Shown: piece after piece, positions 9,615-17,397 of the stretch
How the letters are laid out: each line of letters starts with the position of its first letter
Numbering within the stretch: the first letter of the stretch is position 1
DNA from: Serinicoccus chungangensis
GTDB lineage: Bacteria; Actinomycetota; Actinomycetes; Actinomycetales; Dermatophilaceae
DNA: 64,000 nt
Direction of reading: 5' to 3'
Assembly: GCF_001483745.1 (NCBI RefSeq)
Contig: NZ_LQBL01000027.1
Span: 62,001 to 126,000 of the forward strand
Program-made: the position numbers and the translations under genes
Notes under the pieces: model-generated
Told to the model about the DNA's origin: nothing
What the model saw: the letters and a program-made list of their open reading frames with translations, nothing else
Database searches by the model: none

Positions 9615-10343
9615 ATGCCCCGCCCTCCCGCACCCGCCGTGAAGCCCGTCACCGCCCGGGGCCCCTCGGTGCCGCTCGTCGCCGGGGTCGTCCTGCTGGT
9701 CGTCGCGCTCGTCGGGGGGCTCGTGCTGTGGGCCGTGTCCCGTGGTGGCGGGCTGGAGGCGGAGGGCAGCACCAACGCGCTGCCCGAGGGCGGGGGCGTG
9801 CGTCTCGGCGCGACGTCGCAGGACGCCCCGCAGGTGCACGTCTACGAGGACTTCCAGTGCCCGTTCTGCGGCGTCCTGGAGGAGTCAGTCGGGGCGGAGC
9901 TGGCCGAGCGCGCGGAGGCCGGCGAGATCGGTCTGACGGTGACCATGATGTCCTTCCTCGACGGCTCCCTCGGCAACGACTCCTCGCACCGCGCGGCCAA
10001 CGCCGCCCTCTGCGCCGACGACGAGGGAGCCTTCCTCGACTACCACGCCGCGGTCTTCGCCGGGCAGCCGGAGCAGGAGGGCGCCGGCTGGACCGACGAG
10101 GAGCTGCTCGGGTTCGCCTCCGAGGCCGGGCTCACCGGGAGCGCGCTCGAGTCCTTCACGGCGTGCACGCAGGGGGACGCCTACGGCGACTACGTCGAGG
10201 CCATGCAGGAGCGCGCCAACCGGGACGGGGTCACGGGCACGCCCCGCCTGCTCGTCGACGGCGAGCAGGTCGGCGACGACCAGATGCGGGCCCTCATGGC
10301 CGGACCCGAGACGCTCGACGAGGTGCTCGGCTCGACCCCCTGA
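9615..10343 (+). CDS. DsbA family membrane-anchored thiol oxidoreductase
   Basis: A 242-residue protein with one N-terminal hydrophobic anchor (about residues 20-42) followed by a thioredoxin-fold domain. The catalytic motif is CPFC in EDFQCPFCGVLEES near residue 83, and GVTGTPRLLVDGEQV near the C-terminus supplies the cis-Pro region. This fits the DsbA/Thioredoxin_4 group, which oxidises or isomerises disulfides outside the membrane. It follows the MauE/DoxX gene almost without spacing, so the two are very likely one transcript and one pathway. Confidence 0.9.
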   Translation: MPRPPAPAVKPVTARGPSVPLVAGVVLLVVALVGGLVLWAVSRGGGLEAEGSTNALPEGGGVRLGATSQDAPQVHVYEDFQCPFCGVLEESVGAELAERAEAGEIGLTVTMMSFLDGSLGNDSSHRAANAALCADDEGAFLDYHAAVFAGQPEQEGAGWTDEELLGFASEAGLTGSALESFTACTQGDAYGDYVEAMQERANRDGVTGTPRLLVDGEQVGDDQMRALMAGPETLDEVLGSTP

Positions 10344-10383
10344 CGCCGGGGCAGGCGATGCGGGGATCACCGGCCGGGAGGAC

Positions 10384-10389
10384 TAGGGT
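10384..10389 (+). promoter_or_regulatory. Probable -10 box of pyk
   Basis: TAGGGT lies 7 bases before the ATG at 10397. With the usual initiation distance the transcript would be leaderless. A competing reading is a GTG start at 10388 using the GGGAGG at 10376-10381. Confidence 0.45.
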
Positions 10390-10396
10390 GGAGGTC

Positions 10397-11857
10397 ATGC
10401 GTCGCGCCAAGATCGTCTGCACCCTCGGCCCCGCCACCGACTCCTACGAGCAGATCGAAGCGCTCGTCGCCGCCGGTATGGACGTGGCCCGGCTCAACCT
10501 CTCGCACGGCTCCTACGAGGAGCACCACGAGCGCTACCTGCGGGTCCGGGAGGCCAGTGACGCCACCGGTCACGCAGTGGCGGTGCTCGCGGACCTGCAG
10601 GGCCCCAAGATCCGCACCGGCACCTTCGCGGACGGCCCGGTGTCCCTGTCGACCGGCGACACCTTCACCATCACCACGAGGACGGTGTCCGGTGACCGGG
10701 ACGTCGTGGGCACGACCTACCCGGGGCTGGCCGGTGACGTCCGCCCCGGCGACGACCTGCTGGTCGACGACGGCAAGGTGCTGCTGCAGGCCACCGAGGT
10801 GTCCGACACCGACGTCGTCTGCGAGGTGGTCGTGGGCGGGGTCGTGTCCAACAACAAGGGCATCAACCTGCCGGGGACGGCGGTGAGCGTCCCCGCGATG
10901 TCCGACAAGGACGAGGAGGACCTGCGCTGGGCCCTGCGCAGCGGGGTGGACTTCATCGCGCTGTCCTTCGTGCGCTCCGGCCGCGACGTGGAGGGCGTGC
11001 ACCGCATCATGGACGAGGAGGGCCGGCGGCTGCCGGTCATCGCCAAGATCGAGAAGCCGCAGGCGGTCGACAACCTGGCCGGCATCGTCGACGCCTTCGA
11101 CGGCATCATGGTCGCCCGGGGCGACCTGGGCGTCGAGCTGCCCCTCGAGCAGGTGCCGCTGGTGCAGAAGGACGCCATCCAGCTGTGCCGGGAGAAGGCG
11201 AAGCCGGTCATCGTGGCGACCCAGGTCCTGGAGTCGATGATCGACAACCCGCGACCCACCCGCGCGGAGGCGAGCGACTGCGCCAACGCCGTGCTCGATG
11301 GGGCGGACGCCATCATGCTCTCCGGCGAGACCTCCGTGGGCGCCTGGCCGGTCCGCGCCGTGGAGACGATGGCCAGCATCATCTCCAGCACCGAGGAGCA
11401 CGGTCTGCACCGCATCCCCCCGATCGTGCGCAAGCCCAAGACCCCGGGCGGTGCCGTCACGAGGGCGGCGATCTCCCTGGCCGACGCCCTGGGTGACCAG
11501 GTCAAGTTCCTGGTGACCTTCACCCAGAGCGGCGACACCACGACGCGGATGGCCCGGGTGCGCCCGGGGACCCCGATGCTCGCCTTCACGACCGAGCAGG
11601 CGACCCGTTCCCGCCTGGCGCTCACGTGGGGCGTCGAGACCTTCCTCGTGCCCTTCGTCTGGCACACCGACCAGATGGTCAAGCAGGTGGAGGAGACCCT
11701 GCTGCGCGAGCAGCGGTGCGAGGAGGGAGACGTGGTCGTCATCGTGGCGGGCTCGCCCCCCGGCGTGTCCGGCACCACCAACGCGCTGCGGATGCACCGG
11801 GTCGGTGACGCCATCCTGGGTCAGGCCCCGGCCTACACCCGCGACCCCGAGGTGTGA
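10397..11857 (+). CDS. pyk: Pyruvate kinase
   Basis: Pyruvate kinase (486 residues) converts phosphoenolpyruvate and ADP to pyruvate and ATP, the last step of glycolysis. MRRAKIVCTLGPA at the N-terminus, LNLSHGSYEEH, KIEKPQAVDNLAGIVDAFDGIMVARGDLGVE style active-site blocks and the MLSGETSVGAWP segment are all present, and the allosteric C-terminal domain is complete. The ATG at 10397 gives the family's usual N-terminus; a GTG three codons upstream has a better-spaced Shine-Dalgarno sequence and cannot be excluded. Confidence 0.97.
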   Translation: MRRAKIVCTLGPATDSYEQIEALVAAGMDVARLNLSHGSYEEHHERYLRVREASDATGHAVAVLADLQGPKIRTGTFADGPVSLSTGDTFTITTRTVSGDRDVVGTTYPGLAGDVRPGDDLLVDDGKVLLQATEVSDTDVVCEVVVGGVVSNNKGINLPGTAVSVPAMSDKDEEDLRWALRSGVDFIALSFVRSGRDVEGVHRIMDEEGRRLPVIAKIEKPQAVDNLAGIVDAFDGIMVARGDLGVELPLEQVPLVQKDAIQLCREKAKPVIVATQVLESMIDNPRPTRAEASDCANAVLDGADAIMLSGETSVGAWPVRAVETMASIISSTEEHGLHRIPPIVRKPKTPGGAVTRAAISLADALGDQVKFLVTFTQSGDTTTRMARVRPGTPMLAFTTEQATRSRLALTWGVETFLVPFVWHTDQMVKQVEETLLREQRCEEGDVVVIVAGSPPGVSGTTNALRMHRVGDAILGQAPAYTRDPEV

Positions 11858-11873
11858 GGTGACCGGGAGCCGG

Positions 11874-11879
11874 TAGACT
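11874..11879 (+). promoter_or_regulatory. -10 box for the tRNA-Leu / pdtaR transcript
   Basis: TAGACT lies 45 bases before the mature 5' end of the tRNA in the pyk-tRNA spacer. No strong -35 element is visible. Confidence 0.4.
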
Positions 11880-11924
11880 CCCTGCGACGTCCCCGGTGCG
11901 GCCACGACCAGCACCGGCACGCCC

Positions 11925-12010
11925 GCCGGGGTGGTGGAACGGCAGACACGGAGCACTCAAAATGCTCTGCCCGCAAGGGCGTGCGGGTTCGAGTCCCGCT
12001 CCCGGCACCA
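11925..12010 (+). tRNA. tRNA-Leu (CAA anticodon)
   Basis: An 86-base class II tRNA. The acceptor stem pairs GCCGGGG (11925-11931) with TCCCGGC before the discriminator A, with one G-U pair, and the CCA end is encoded. The anticodon stem GAGCA/TGCTC encloses the 7-base loop CTCAAAA, giving anticodon CAA, which reads UUG. The long variable arm (about TGCCCGCAAGGGCG) and the GTTCGAGTC T-loop are typical of tRNA-Leu. It lies between pyk and pdtaR on the same strand. Confidence 0.95.
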
Positions 12011-12063
12011 GTCCCGCGCCGGTGAGGTGCCGATGCGGGTGGATGCGACGAGAGGCAGTGAGC

Positions 12064-12780
12064 GTGAGCGAGACGACACCGCAGGAGCCGGGGGCCACCC
12101 CCTCCGCGACGACCGGGCCGGCGCCGGAGACCCCGGACCGTGGCGCGAGCTCGACCGACCCGGGTCCGGAGGGGATCCCGACCGATACCGGGCCGGAGAG
12201 CGGCCTGCGCATCCTGCTCGCCGAGGACGAGGCCCTCATCAGGATGGACCTCGCCGAGATGCTCACCGACGCCGGGCACACCATCGTCGGGCAGGCCGCC
12301 GACGGGGAGCAGGCGGTGGCGCAGGCCCAGGAGACCACCCCGGACCTCGTCGTCATGGACATCAAGATGCCCGGTATGGACGGCATCACCGCGGCCGAGC
12401 AGATCGGCCGTGAGGGCCTGGCCCCCGTGGTCATGCTCACCGCCTTCAGCGACAAGAACCTCGTCGAGCGCGCCCGGGACGCCGGGGTGATGTCCTACGT
12501 CGTCAAGCCCTTCAGCGCCGCCGACGTCCTGCCGGCCATCGACATCGCGCGGGCCCGCTGGGCCGAGCGCAAGGCGCTCGAGGCCGAGGTCGCCGACCTC
12601 GGCGAGCGCTTCGAGACCCGCAAGCAGGTGGACCGGGCCAAGGGCCTGCTCATGGCCCAGCTCAAGCTGAGCGAGGCGGACGCCTTCCGGTGGATCCAGA
12701 AGGCCGCGATGGACCGGCGGCTGTCGATGCGGGAGGTCGCGGAGGCGGTCATCTCCGGCATGCCCGCCAAGAAGGGCTGA
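12064..12780 (+). CDS. pdtaR: ANTAR-domain response regulator (PdtaR type)
   Basis: A 238-residue two-component regulator. After a disordered Pro/Thr/Glu-rich N-terminus of about 47 residues comes a receiver domain with the acidic pair Glu54-Asp55, phospho-acceptor Asp99 in [12 protein letters not shown], the switch Thr in MLTAF and Lys in VKPF. The C-terminal ANTAR domain (about 175-232; [20 protein letters not shown]) binds paired hexaloop RNA hairpins and acts as an antiterminator. The partner is normally the histidine kinase PdtaS, which is not in the window. GTG 12064 is preferred because AGAGG sits 8 bases upstream; GTG 12058 and ATG 12043 are alternatives. In mycobacteria pdtaR is also near pyk and polA. 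Confidence 0.9.
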   Translation: MSETTPQEPGATPSATTGPAPETPDRGASSTDPGPEGIPTDTGPESGLRILLAEDEALIRMDLAEMLTDAGHTIVGQAADGEQAVAQAQETTPDLVVMDIKMPGMDGITAAEQIGREGLAPVVMLTAFSDKNLVERARDAGVMSYVVKPFSAADVLPAIDIARARWAERKALEAEVADLGERFETRKQVDRAKGLLMAQLKLSEADAFRWIQKAAMDRRLSMREVAEAVISGMPAKKG

Positions 12781-12786
12781 CCCCCC

Positions 12787-13218
12787 TCACCGTCCGTCCG
12801 GCCGGTCGCGCAGCGCGCAGGTGAGCCGGGCGGTGCAGACCCGGCGCCCACGGTCGTCGGTGATGGTGATGTCGTAGCTCGCGACCGTGCGGCCGAGGGA
12901 GAGCGGGGTCGCGACGGCGGTCACCTCGCCCTCCCGGACGGGCCGGTGGTGCGTGGCGCTGAGGTCGACCCCGACGGCGATGCGTCCCTCGCCCGCGTGC
13001 AACGCCGCGGCCACCGACCCGACGGTCTCGGCCAGCGCCGCCGACGCACCCCCGTGCAGCAGTCCGTAGGGCTGGGTGTTGCCCTCCACGGGCATGGTCG
13101 CGACGGTCCGCTGCGCGGACAGCTCCCGCAGCTGGATCCCCATGCGGCTGGCCAGGGCCCCCCGCGCGGCGTCGTCGGTCGTCGGGGTCGGGGGGCTCGA
13201 GGTGGTGTTGTCGGTCAT
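12787..13218 (-). CDS. PaaI family hotdog-fold thioesterase
   Basis: A 143-residue single-domain hotdog protein. The block YGLLHGGASAALAETVGS around residues 54-72 contains the HGG turn and the catalytic acidic residue on the central helix, as in PaaI/EntH-type acyl-CoA thioesterases. The C-terminal strands carry GVDLSATHHRPVREG. The substrate is unknown. It is convergent with pdtaR and divergent from polA with only 18 bases between the start codons, so its first codons overlap the polA promoter. Confidence 0.9.
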   Translation of the reverse strand: MTDNTTSSPPTPTTDDAARGALASRMGIQLRELSAQRTVATMPVEGNTQPYGLLHGGASAALAETVGSVAAALHAGEGRIAVGVDLSATHHRPVREGEVTAVATPLSLGRTVASYDITITDDRGRRVCTARLTCALRDRPDGR

Positions 13219-13230
13219 GGGACATAGGCT
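13208..13230 (+). promoter_or_regulatory. polA promoter: RecA-NDp/PafBC-type damage element plus -10
   Basis: TTGTCGGTC (13208-13216), 8 bases, then TAGGCT (13225-13230), then 6 bases to the GTG of polA at 13237. The layout equals the mycobacterial RecA-independent damage promoter (tTGTCRgtg-N8-TAnnnT), and the transcript would be leaderless. The 9-mer overlaps the first codons of the divergent thioesterase gene. The same layout occurs before uvrB and uvrA. Confidence 0.75.
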
Positions 13231-13236
13231 GCCACC

Positions 13237-15957
13237 GTGAGTCGTTTGCTGCTGCTGGACGGACATTCCCTGGCCTACCGCGCCTTCTTCGCGCTGCCCG
13301 TGGAGAACTTCTCCACCACGACGGGGCAGAGCACCAACGCGGTCTACGGCTTCACCTCGATGCTCATCAACGTGCTGCGCGACGAGGCGCCGACGCACCT
13401 GGCCGTCGCCTTCGACGTCTCCCGGCAGACCTTCCGGACGCAGGAGTACGCGGAGTACAAGGCCGGGAGGGCGACGACCCCGGGCGAGTTCGTCGGGCAG
13501 GTCGACCTCATCAAGCAAGTGCTGGACGCTCTGCGCATCACCCACGTCGAGGTCGACGGCTACGAGGCCGACGACATCATCGCCACCCTCACCGGGCAGG
13601 CCCGCTCCCAGGACATGGAGGTGCTCATCCTCTCGGGGGACCGCGACGCCTTCCAGCTCGTCGACGACAGGACGCTGCTGCTCTACCCGGTCCGGGGCGT
13701 CTCCGAGACCTGGCGGATGACCCCGGAGAAGGTCGAGGAGAAGTACGGCGTGCGCCCCGAGCGCTACAGCGACCTCGCCGCCATGGTGGGGGAGAGCTCG
13801 GACAACCTGCCCGGCGTCCCGGGGGTCGGGCCCAAGACCGCGGCGAAGTGGCTGGCCGCGCACGGTGACCTGTCCGGCATCGTCAGCGCCGCCGACCAGC
13901 TCACGGGCAAGGCCGGTCAGGCGCTCCGCGACCACCTGGACCAGGTGCTGCGCAACCGCCGGCTCAACCAGCTCGTGGGTGACGTGCCGCTGGAGGTCGG
14001 CATCGAGGACCTCCAGGCCAGGGGGTGGGACCGCGAGGAGGTGCACCGCGTCTTCGACGGGCTCGAGTTCCGCGTCCTGCGGGACCGGCTCTTCAGCACG
14101 CTGGAGTCGGCCGAGACGGAGGCCGAGGACGGCATCGAGGTCGCGGGGACGCTCCTGCAGCCCGGTGCCGTCGCCGCCTGGCTGGAGGAGCACGCGACCC
14201 GAGGTCGGGTGGCCCTGGTCGTGGACGCCGAGCCACGGACCGCCGCCGGCCCCGGGGAGGCCACCGGGCTGGCCCTCGCCGGACCCGAGGACGCGGCATA
14301 CCTCCCCCTCGCCGACATGGAGCCCGAGGACGAGGGCGCGCTGGTGGCATGGCTGGCGGACGCGTCCCGACCCAAGGCCCTGCACGGGGCCAAGGAGCAG
14401 GTCGCCTCGCTGGAGGCCGTCGGCCTGCAGGTCGAGGGGATCGTCAGCGACACCGCCCTCGCGGCCTACCTCGCCCGCCCGGACCAGCGCTCCTACGACC
14501 TGGCCGACCTCGCCCTGCGCTACCTGAGGCGCGAGCTGCGGCTGGAGGGGGGTGACGCCGCGGACGCGGTCTCGCAGGGCGAGCTGGACCTCGGGTTCGC
14601 GGAGGGGGAGCAGGACGCCCGCTCCGCCGCGGCGCGCTCGGCCATGGTGCACGCCCGCGCCGTGCACGACCTCGCCGAGGCCCTGGACGCCGAGCTCGCG
14701 GACGAGGAGGAGCAGCACCTGCTCCGCGAGGTGGAGCTGCCGCTGGTGGGGGTGCTGCGGCGGATGGAGCGCGCCGGCATCGCGGTCGACCTCGACGCGC
14801 TGGAGACCCTGGAGCGGGAGTTCGCCGACGGCGTGGCGCAGGCCCAGCAGGACGCCTGGGCCGCCATCGAGGACGACACCGTCAACCTGGGCTCGCCCAA
14901 GCAGCTGCAGACCGTGCTCTTCGACCGGCTCGCGCTGCCCAAGACCCGGCGGACCAAGACCGGCTACACGACGGACGCCGACGCCCTGGCAGGGCTGTAC
15001 GCGCAGACCGAGCACCCCTTCCTTGAGGCCTTGCTGCGGCACCGGGACGTCACCCGGCTCCGGGTCACCGCCGAGGGGCTCATCAAGGCGGTGGCCGACG
15101 ACGGGCGGATCCACACGACCTTCCAGCAGACCATCGCGGCCACGGGACGCCTGAGCTCGACCGAGCCGAACCTCCAGAACATCCCCATCCGGACGGCGGC
15201 CGGCCGGCGGATCCGGGAGATCTTCGTGGTCGGTTCCGAGCGCTCCTCCGGGACCCGCTACGCCACGCTCATGTCCGCCGACTACAGCCAGATCGAGATG
15301 CGCATCATGGCGCACCTGTCCGGCGACGACGGGCTCATCGAGGCCTTCCGCGCGGGGGAGGACCTGCACCGGTTCGTGGGCTCCCGGGTCTTCGGGGTGG
15401 ACCAGGCCGACGTGACGCCCGAGATGCGCTCCAAGGTCAAGGCGATGAGCTATGGGCTCGCCTACGGGTTGTCCGCCTTCGGGTTGTCCAAGCAGCTGGG
15501 CATCTCCACCGCCGAGGCCAAGGAGCTCATGGAGGAGTACTTCGAGCGGTTCGGGGGCGTGCGCGACTACCTGCGCGACGTCGTCTCCGAGGCGCGGCGC
15601 ACCGGCTTCACCGAGACCATCCTGGGCCGCCGTCGACACCTGCACGACCTCACCAGCGACAACCGGCAGCGGCGCGAGATGGCCGAGCGGATGGCCCTCA
15701 ACGCGCCGATCCAGGGGTCGGCCGCGGACATCATCAAGGTCGCGATGCTGCGGACCGAGGCCGCGCTGCGGGACGCCGGTCTGGAGTCCCGGATGCTGCT
15801 GCAGGTCCACGACGAGCTGGTCCTCGAGGTCGCGGCCGGCGAGGAGGTGCAGGTGGAGGCGCTCGTGCGGGAGCAGATGGGCGCCGCCGCCGAGCTGTCG
15901 GTGCCCCTGGACGTCAGCGTCGGCCTCGGGCACAGCTGGCACGAGGCAGCCCACTGA
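13237..15957 (+). CDS. polA: DNA polymerase I
   Basis: A 906-residue family A polymerase for gap filling in excision repair and Okazaki fragment maturation. The N-terminal 5'-3' nuclease domain (1-300; LLLLDGHSLAYRAFFALP, GYEADDIIAT, GVGPKTAAKWL) is followed by a 3'-5' exonuclease-like domain (about 315-490) and a complete polymerase domain (motif A DYSQIEMRIMAH, the RSKVKAMSYGLAYG O-helix block, motif C VHDELVLEV). The proofreading motifs look degenerate: a D-x-E remains in VVDAEP but the second and third acidic motifs are not recognisable, as in other actinobacterial Pol I. The GTG start lies 6 bases after the -10 box with no Shine-Dalgarno sequence. Confidence 0.98.
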   Translation: MSRLLLLDGHSLAYRAFFALPVENFSTTTGQSTNAVYGFTSMLINVLRDEAPTHLAVAFDVSRQTFRTQEYAEYKAGRATTPGEFVGQVDLIKQVLDALRITHVEVDGYEADDIIATLTGQARSQDMEVLILSGDRDAFQLVDDRTLLLYPVRGVSETWRMTPEKVEEKYGVRPERYSDLAAMVGESSDNLPGVPGVGPKTAAKWLAAHGDLSGIVSAADQLTGKAGQALRDHLDQVLRNRRLNQLVGDVPLEVGIEDLQARGWDREEVHRVFDGLEFRVLRDRLFSTLESAETEAEDGIEVAGTLLQPGAVAAWLEEHATRGRVALVVDAEPRTAAGPGEATGLALAGPEDAAYLPLADMEPEDEGALVAWLADASRPKALHGAKEQVASLEAVGLQVEGIVSDTALAAYLARPDQRSYDLADLALRYLRRELRLEGGDAADAVSQGELDLGFAEGEQDARSAAARSAMVHARAVHDLAEALDAELADEEEQHLLREVELPLVGVLRRMERAGIAVDLDALETLEREFADGVAQAQQDAWAAIEDDTVNLGSPKQLQTVLFDRLALPKTRRTKTGYTTDADALAGLYAQTEHPFLEALLRHRDVTRLRVTAEGLIKAVADDGRIHTTFQQTIAATGRLSSTEPNLQNIPIRTAAGRRIREIFVVGSERSSGTRYATLMSADYSQIEMRIMAHLSGDDGLIEAFRAGEDLHRFVGSRVFGVDQADVTPEMRSKVKAMSYGLAYGLSAFGLSKQLGISTAEAKELMEEYFERFGGVRDYLRDVVSEARRTGFTETILGRRRHLHDLTSDNRQRREMAERMALNAPIQGSAADIIKVAMLRTEAALRDAGLESRMLLQVHDELVLEVAAGEEVQVEALVREQMGAAAELSVPLDVSVGLGHSWHEAAH

Positions 15958-15965
15958 GGTGACCT

Positions 15966-15981
15966 GCGGCGGGCCCGCCGC
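15966..15981 (+). terminator. Palindromic hairpin after polA
   Basis: GCGGCGGGCCCGCCGC is a perfect 16-base palindrome 8 bases after the polA stop, extended by flanking AGGTG/CACCT. A second small hairpin (CCCTGC TAG GCAGGG, 16005-16019) follows. They are probable factor-independent or pause-type terminators without a T tract. Confidence 0.5.
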
Positions 15982-16066
15982 CACCTCCGCCGACCCGCAC
16001 CAGGCCCTGCTAGGCAGGGGGGCTGACGTGTGCTTTACTCCCGGTGTCCGCATCGAAGGAGATCCC

Positions 16067-17386
16067 GTGACCGCCCGCCTGTGGGCAGCGATCGCTGCCG
16101 TCCTGCTGGGGATGCTGCTGCTGGTGGCCCCGGCCGGCGCCACCACGCCCAGCGTGTCCTCCCCGGTCGCCGCGGGGGCCTCGGACGAGGCCGCCGAGAC
16201 GGTCCAGGGCACGGTGCGGGACCCGGACCGTGAGCCCCTCGAGGGCATCACCATCACGGTCACCCAGGACGGTGAGGAGATCGGCTCGGCGGTGACCGAC
16301 ACCGAGGGCTCCTGGGAGGTCCCGCTGCCCGGCCCCGGCTCCTACACCGTGACGCTGGACGTGGCCGGGCTGCCCGAGGGGGTGGCGCCGCGAGCCGAGG
16401 GCGGCGAGGTCCTGGACGGCGTGACCGTCCGCCCCGGAGCCTCCCAGGGGGTCATCTTCCAGCTGGGGACCGGTGAGGTCGAGGAGGGTGGCGCAGGGAT
16501 CCCGGTGGGCCGCGTGCTGCAGCTCGTGGTGGACGGCATCAAGTTCGGGGCGATCATCGCCATCACCGCGGTGGGGCTGTCCCTGGTCTTCGGCACCACC
16601 AAGCTCATCAACTTCGCGCACGGCGAGTTCGTCACCATCGGCGCGGTCACGGCATACTTCCTCAGCACCGCGCCCGGCAACCTGCCCATCGTCCTGGCGG
16701 CGGTGCTGGCCATGGTGGTCGGTGGAGCCGTCGCCGGCGGCGTCGAGGTCGGCCTCTGGCGGCCGCTGCGCAGGCGCGGAGCCGGGCTGATCCAGATGTT
16801 CATCGTGGCCATCGGGCTCTCGCTGCTGCTGCGCCACCTCATCCTCATCGTCTTCGGCTCCCGGCGCCAGCAGTACGACGAGTACTCGTTGCAGACCGCC
16901 TGGACCCTGGGCCCGGTGCGCATCACCCCCCGCGACCTGATCATCACCCTGCTGGCGTTCGCCATCATGATCGGCGTGGCGGTCATGCTGCAGCGCACCA
17001 GGATCGGGACGGCGATGCGCGCCGTCAACGACAACAAGGACCTGGCCGAGGCGTCCGGCATCGACGTCCAGCGGGTCATCCTCGTGGTCTGGGTGCTCGG
17101 GGGCGCCCTGGCCGCCATCGGGGGAGTCTTCTTCGGCCTCACCCAGGCCATCTACAGCGAGATGGGCTTCGAGCTGCTGCTGCTCATGTTCGCCGGGGTC
17201 ATCCTGGGCGGTCTGGGCAGCGCCTACGGCGCCATGCTGGGCTCGCTGGTCATCGGCCTGGTGTCGCAGCTGTCCACCCTCTGGTTCCCGGCCTCGCTGG
17301 CCTACATGTGGGCACTGCTCGTCATGATCATCGTTCTCCTCGTCCGGCCCCAGGGCATCCTGGGCCGGCGCGAGCGGGTCGGCTGA
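16067..17386 (+). CDS. livH: LivH-type branched-chain amino acid ABC permease with N-terminal carboxypeptidase-regulatory-like domain
   Basis: A 439-residue protein, about 140 longer than a usual LivH. Residues 1-25 form a signal-peptide-like helix ending in an Ala-rich APAGA site. Residues about 45-125 look like a carboxypeptidase-regulatory-like beta-sandwich (QGTVRDPDREPLEGITITV, VTDTEGSWEVPLPGPGSYTVTL). Residues about 145-435 are the LivH permease with eight or so helices and the LINFAHGEFVTIGA block. The permease forms the membrane channel with LivM and is powered by LivG and LivF. AAGGAG sits 5 bases before the GTG, so the long N-terminus is real. The added domain would sit outside the membrane and could contact the LivK binding protein; that is inference. 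Confidence 0.9.
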   Translation: MTARLWAAIAAVLLGMLLLVAPAGATTPSVSSPVAAGASDEAAETVQGTVRDPDREPLEGITITVTQDGEEIGSAVTDTEGSWEVPLPGPGSYTVTLDVAGLPEGVAPRAEGGEVLDGVTVRPGASQGVIFQLGTGEVEEGGAGIPVGRVLQLVVDGIKFGAIIAITAVGLSLVFGTTKLINFAHGEFVTIGAVTAYFLSTAPGNLPIVLAAVLAMVVGGAVAGGVEVGLWRPLRRRGAGLIQMFIVAIGLSLLLRHLILIVFGSRRQQYDEYSLQTAWTLGPVRITPRDLIITLLAFAIMIGVAVMLQRTRIGTAMRAVNDNKDLAEASGIDVQRVILVVWVLGGALAAIGGVFFGLTQAIYSEMGFELLLLMFAGVILGGLGSAYGAMLGSLVIGLVSQLSTLWFPASLAYMWALLVMIIVLLVRPQGILGRRERVG

Positions 17387-17397
17387 GGAGGGGAACG

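Noticed and set aside
12787-16302. A minus-strand open frame of 1171 codons opposite polA
   Set aside because: Only its last 144 codons (the thioesterase) look like a real protein. The rest is the antisense of polA and has the Gly/Arg/Val-rich composition typical of G+C-rich shadow frames.
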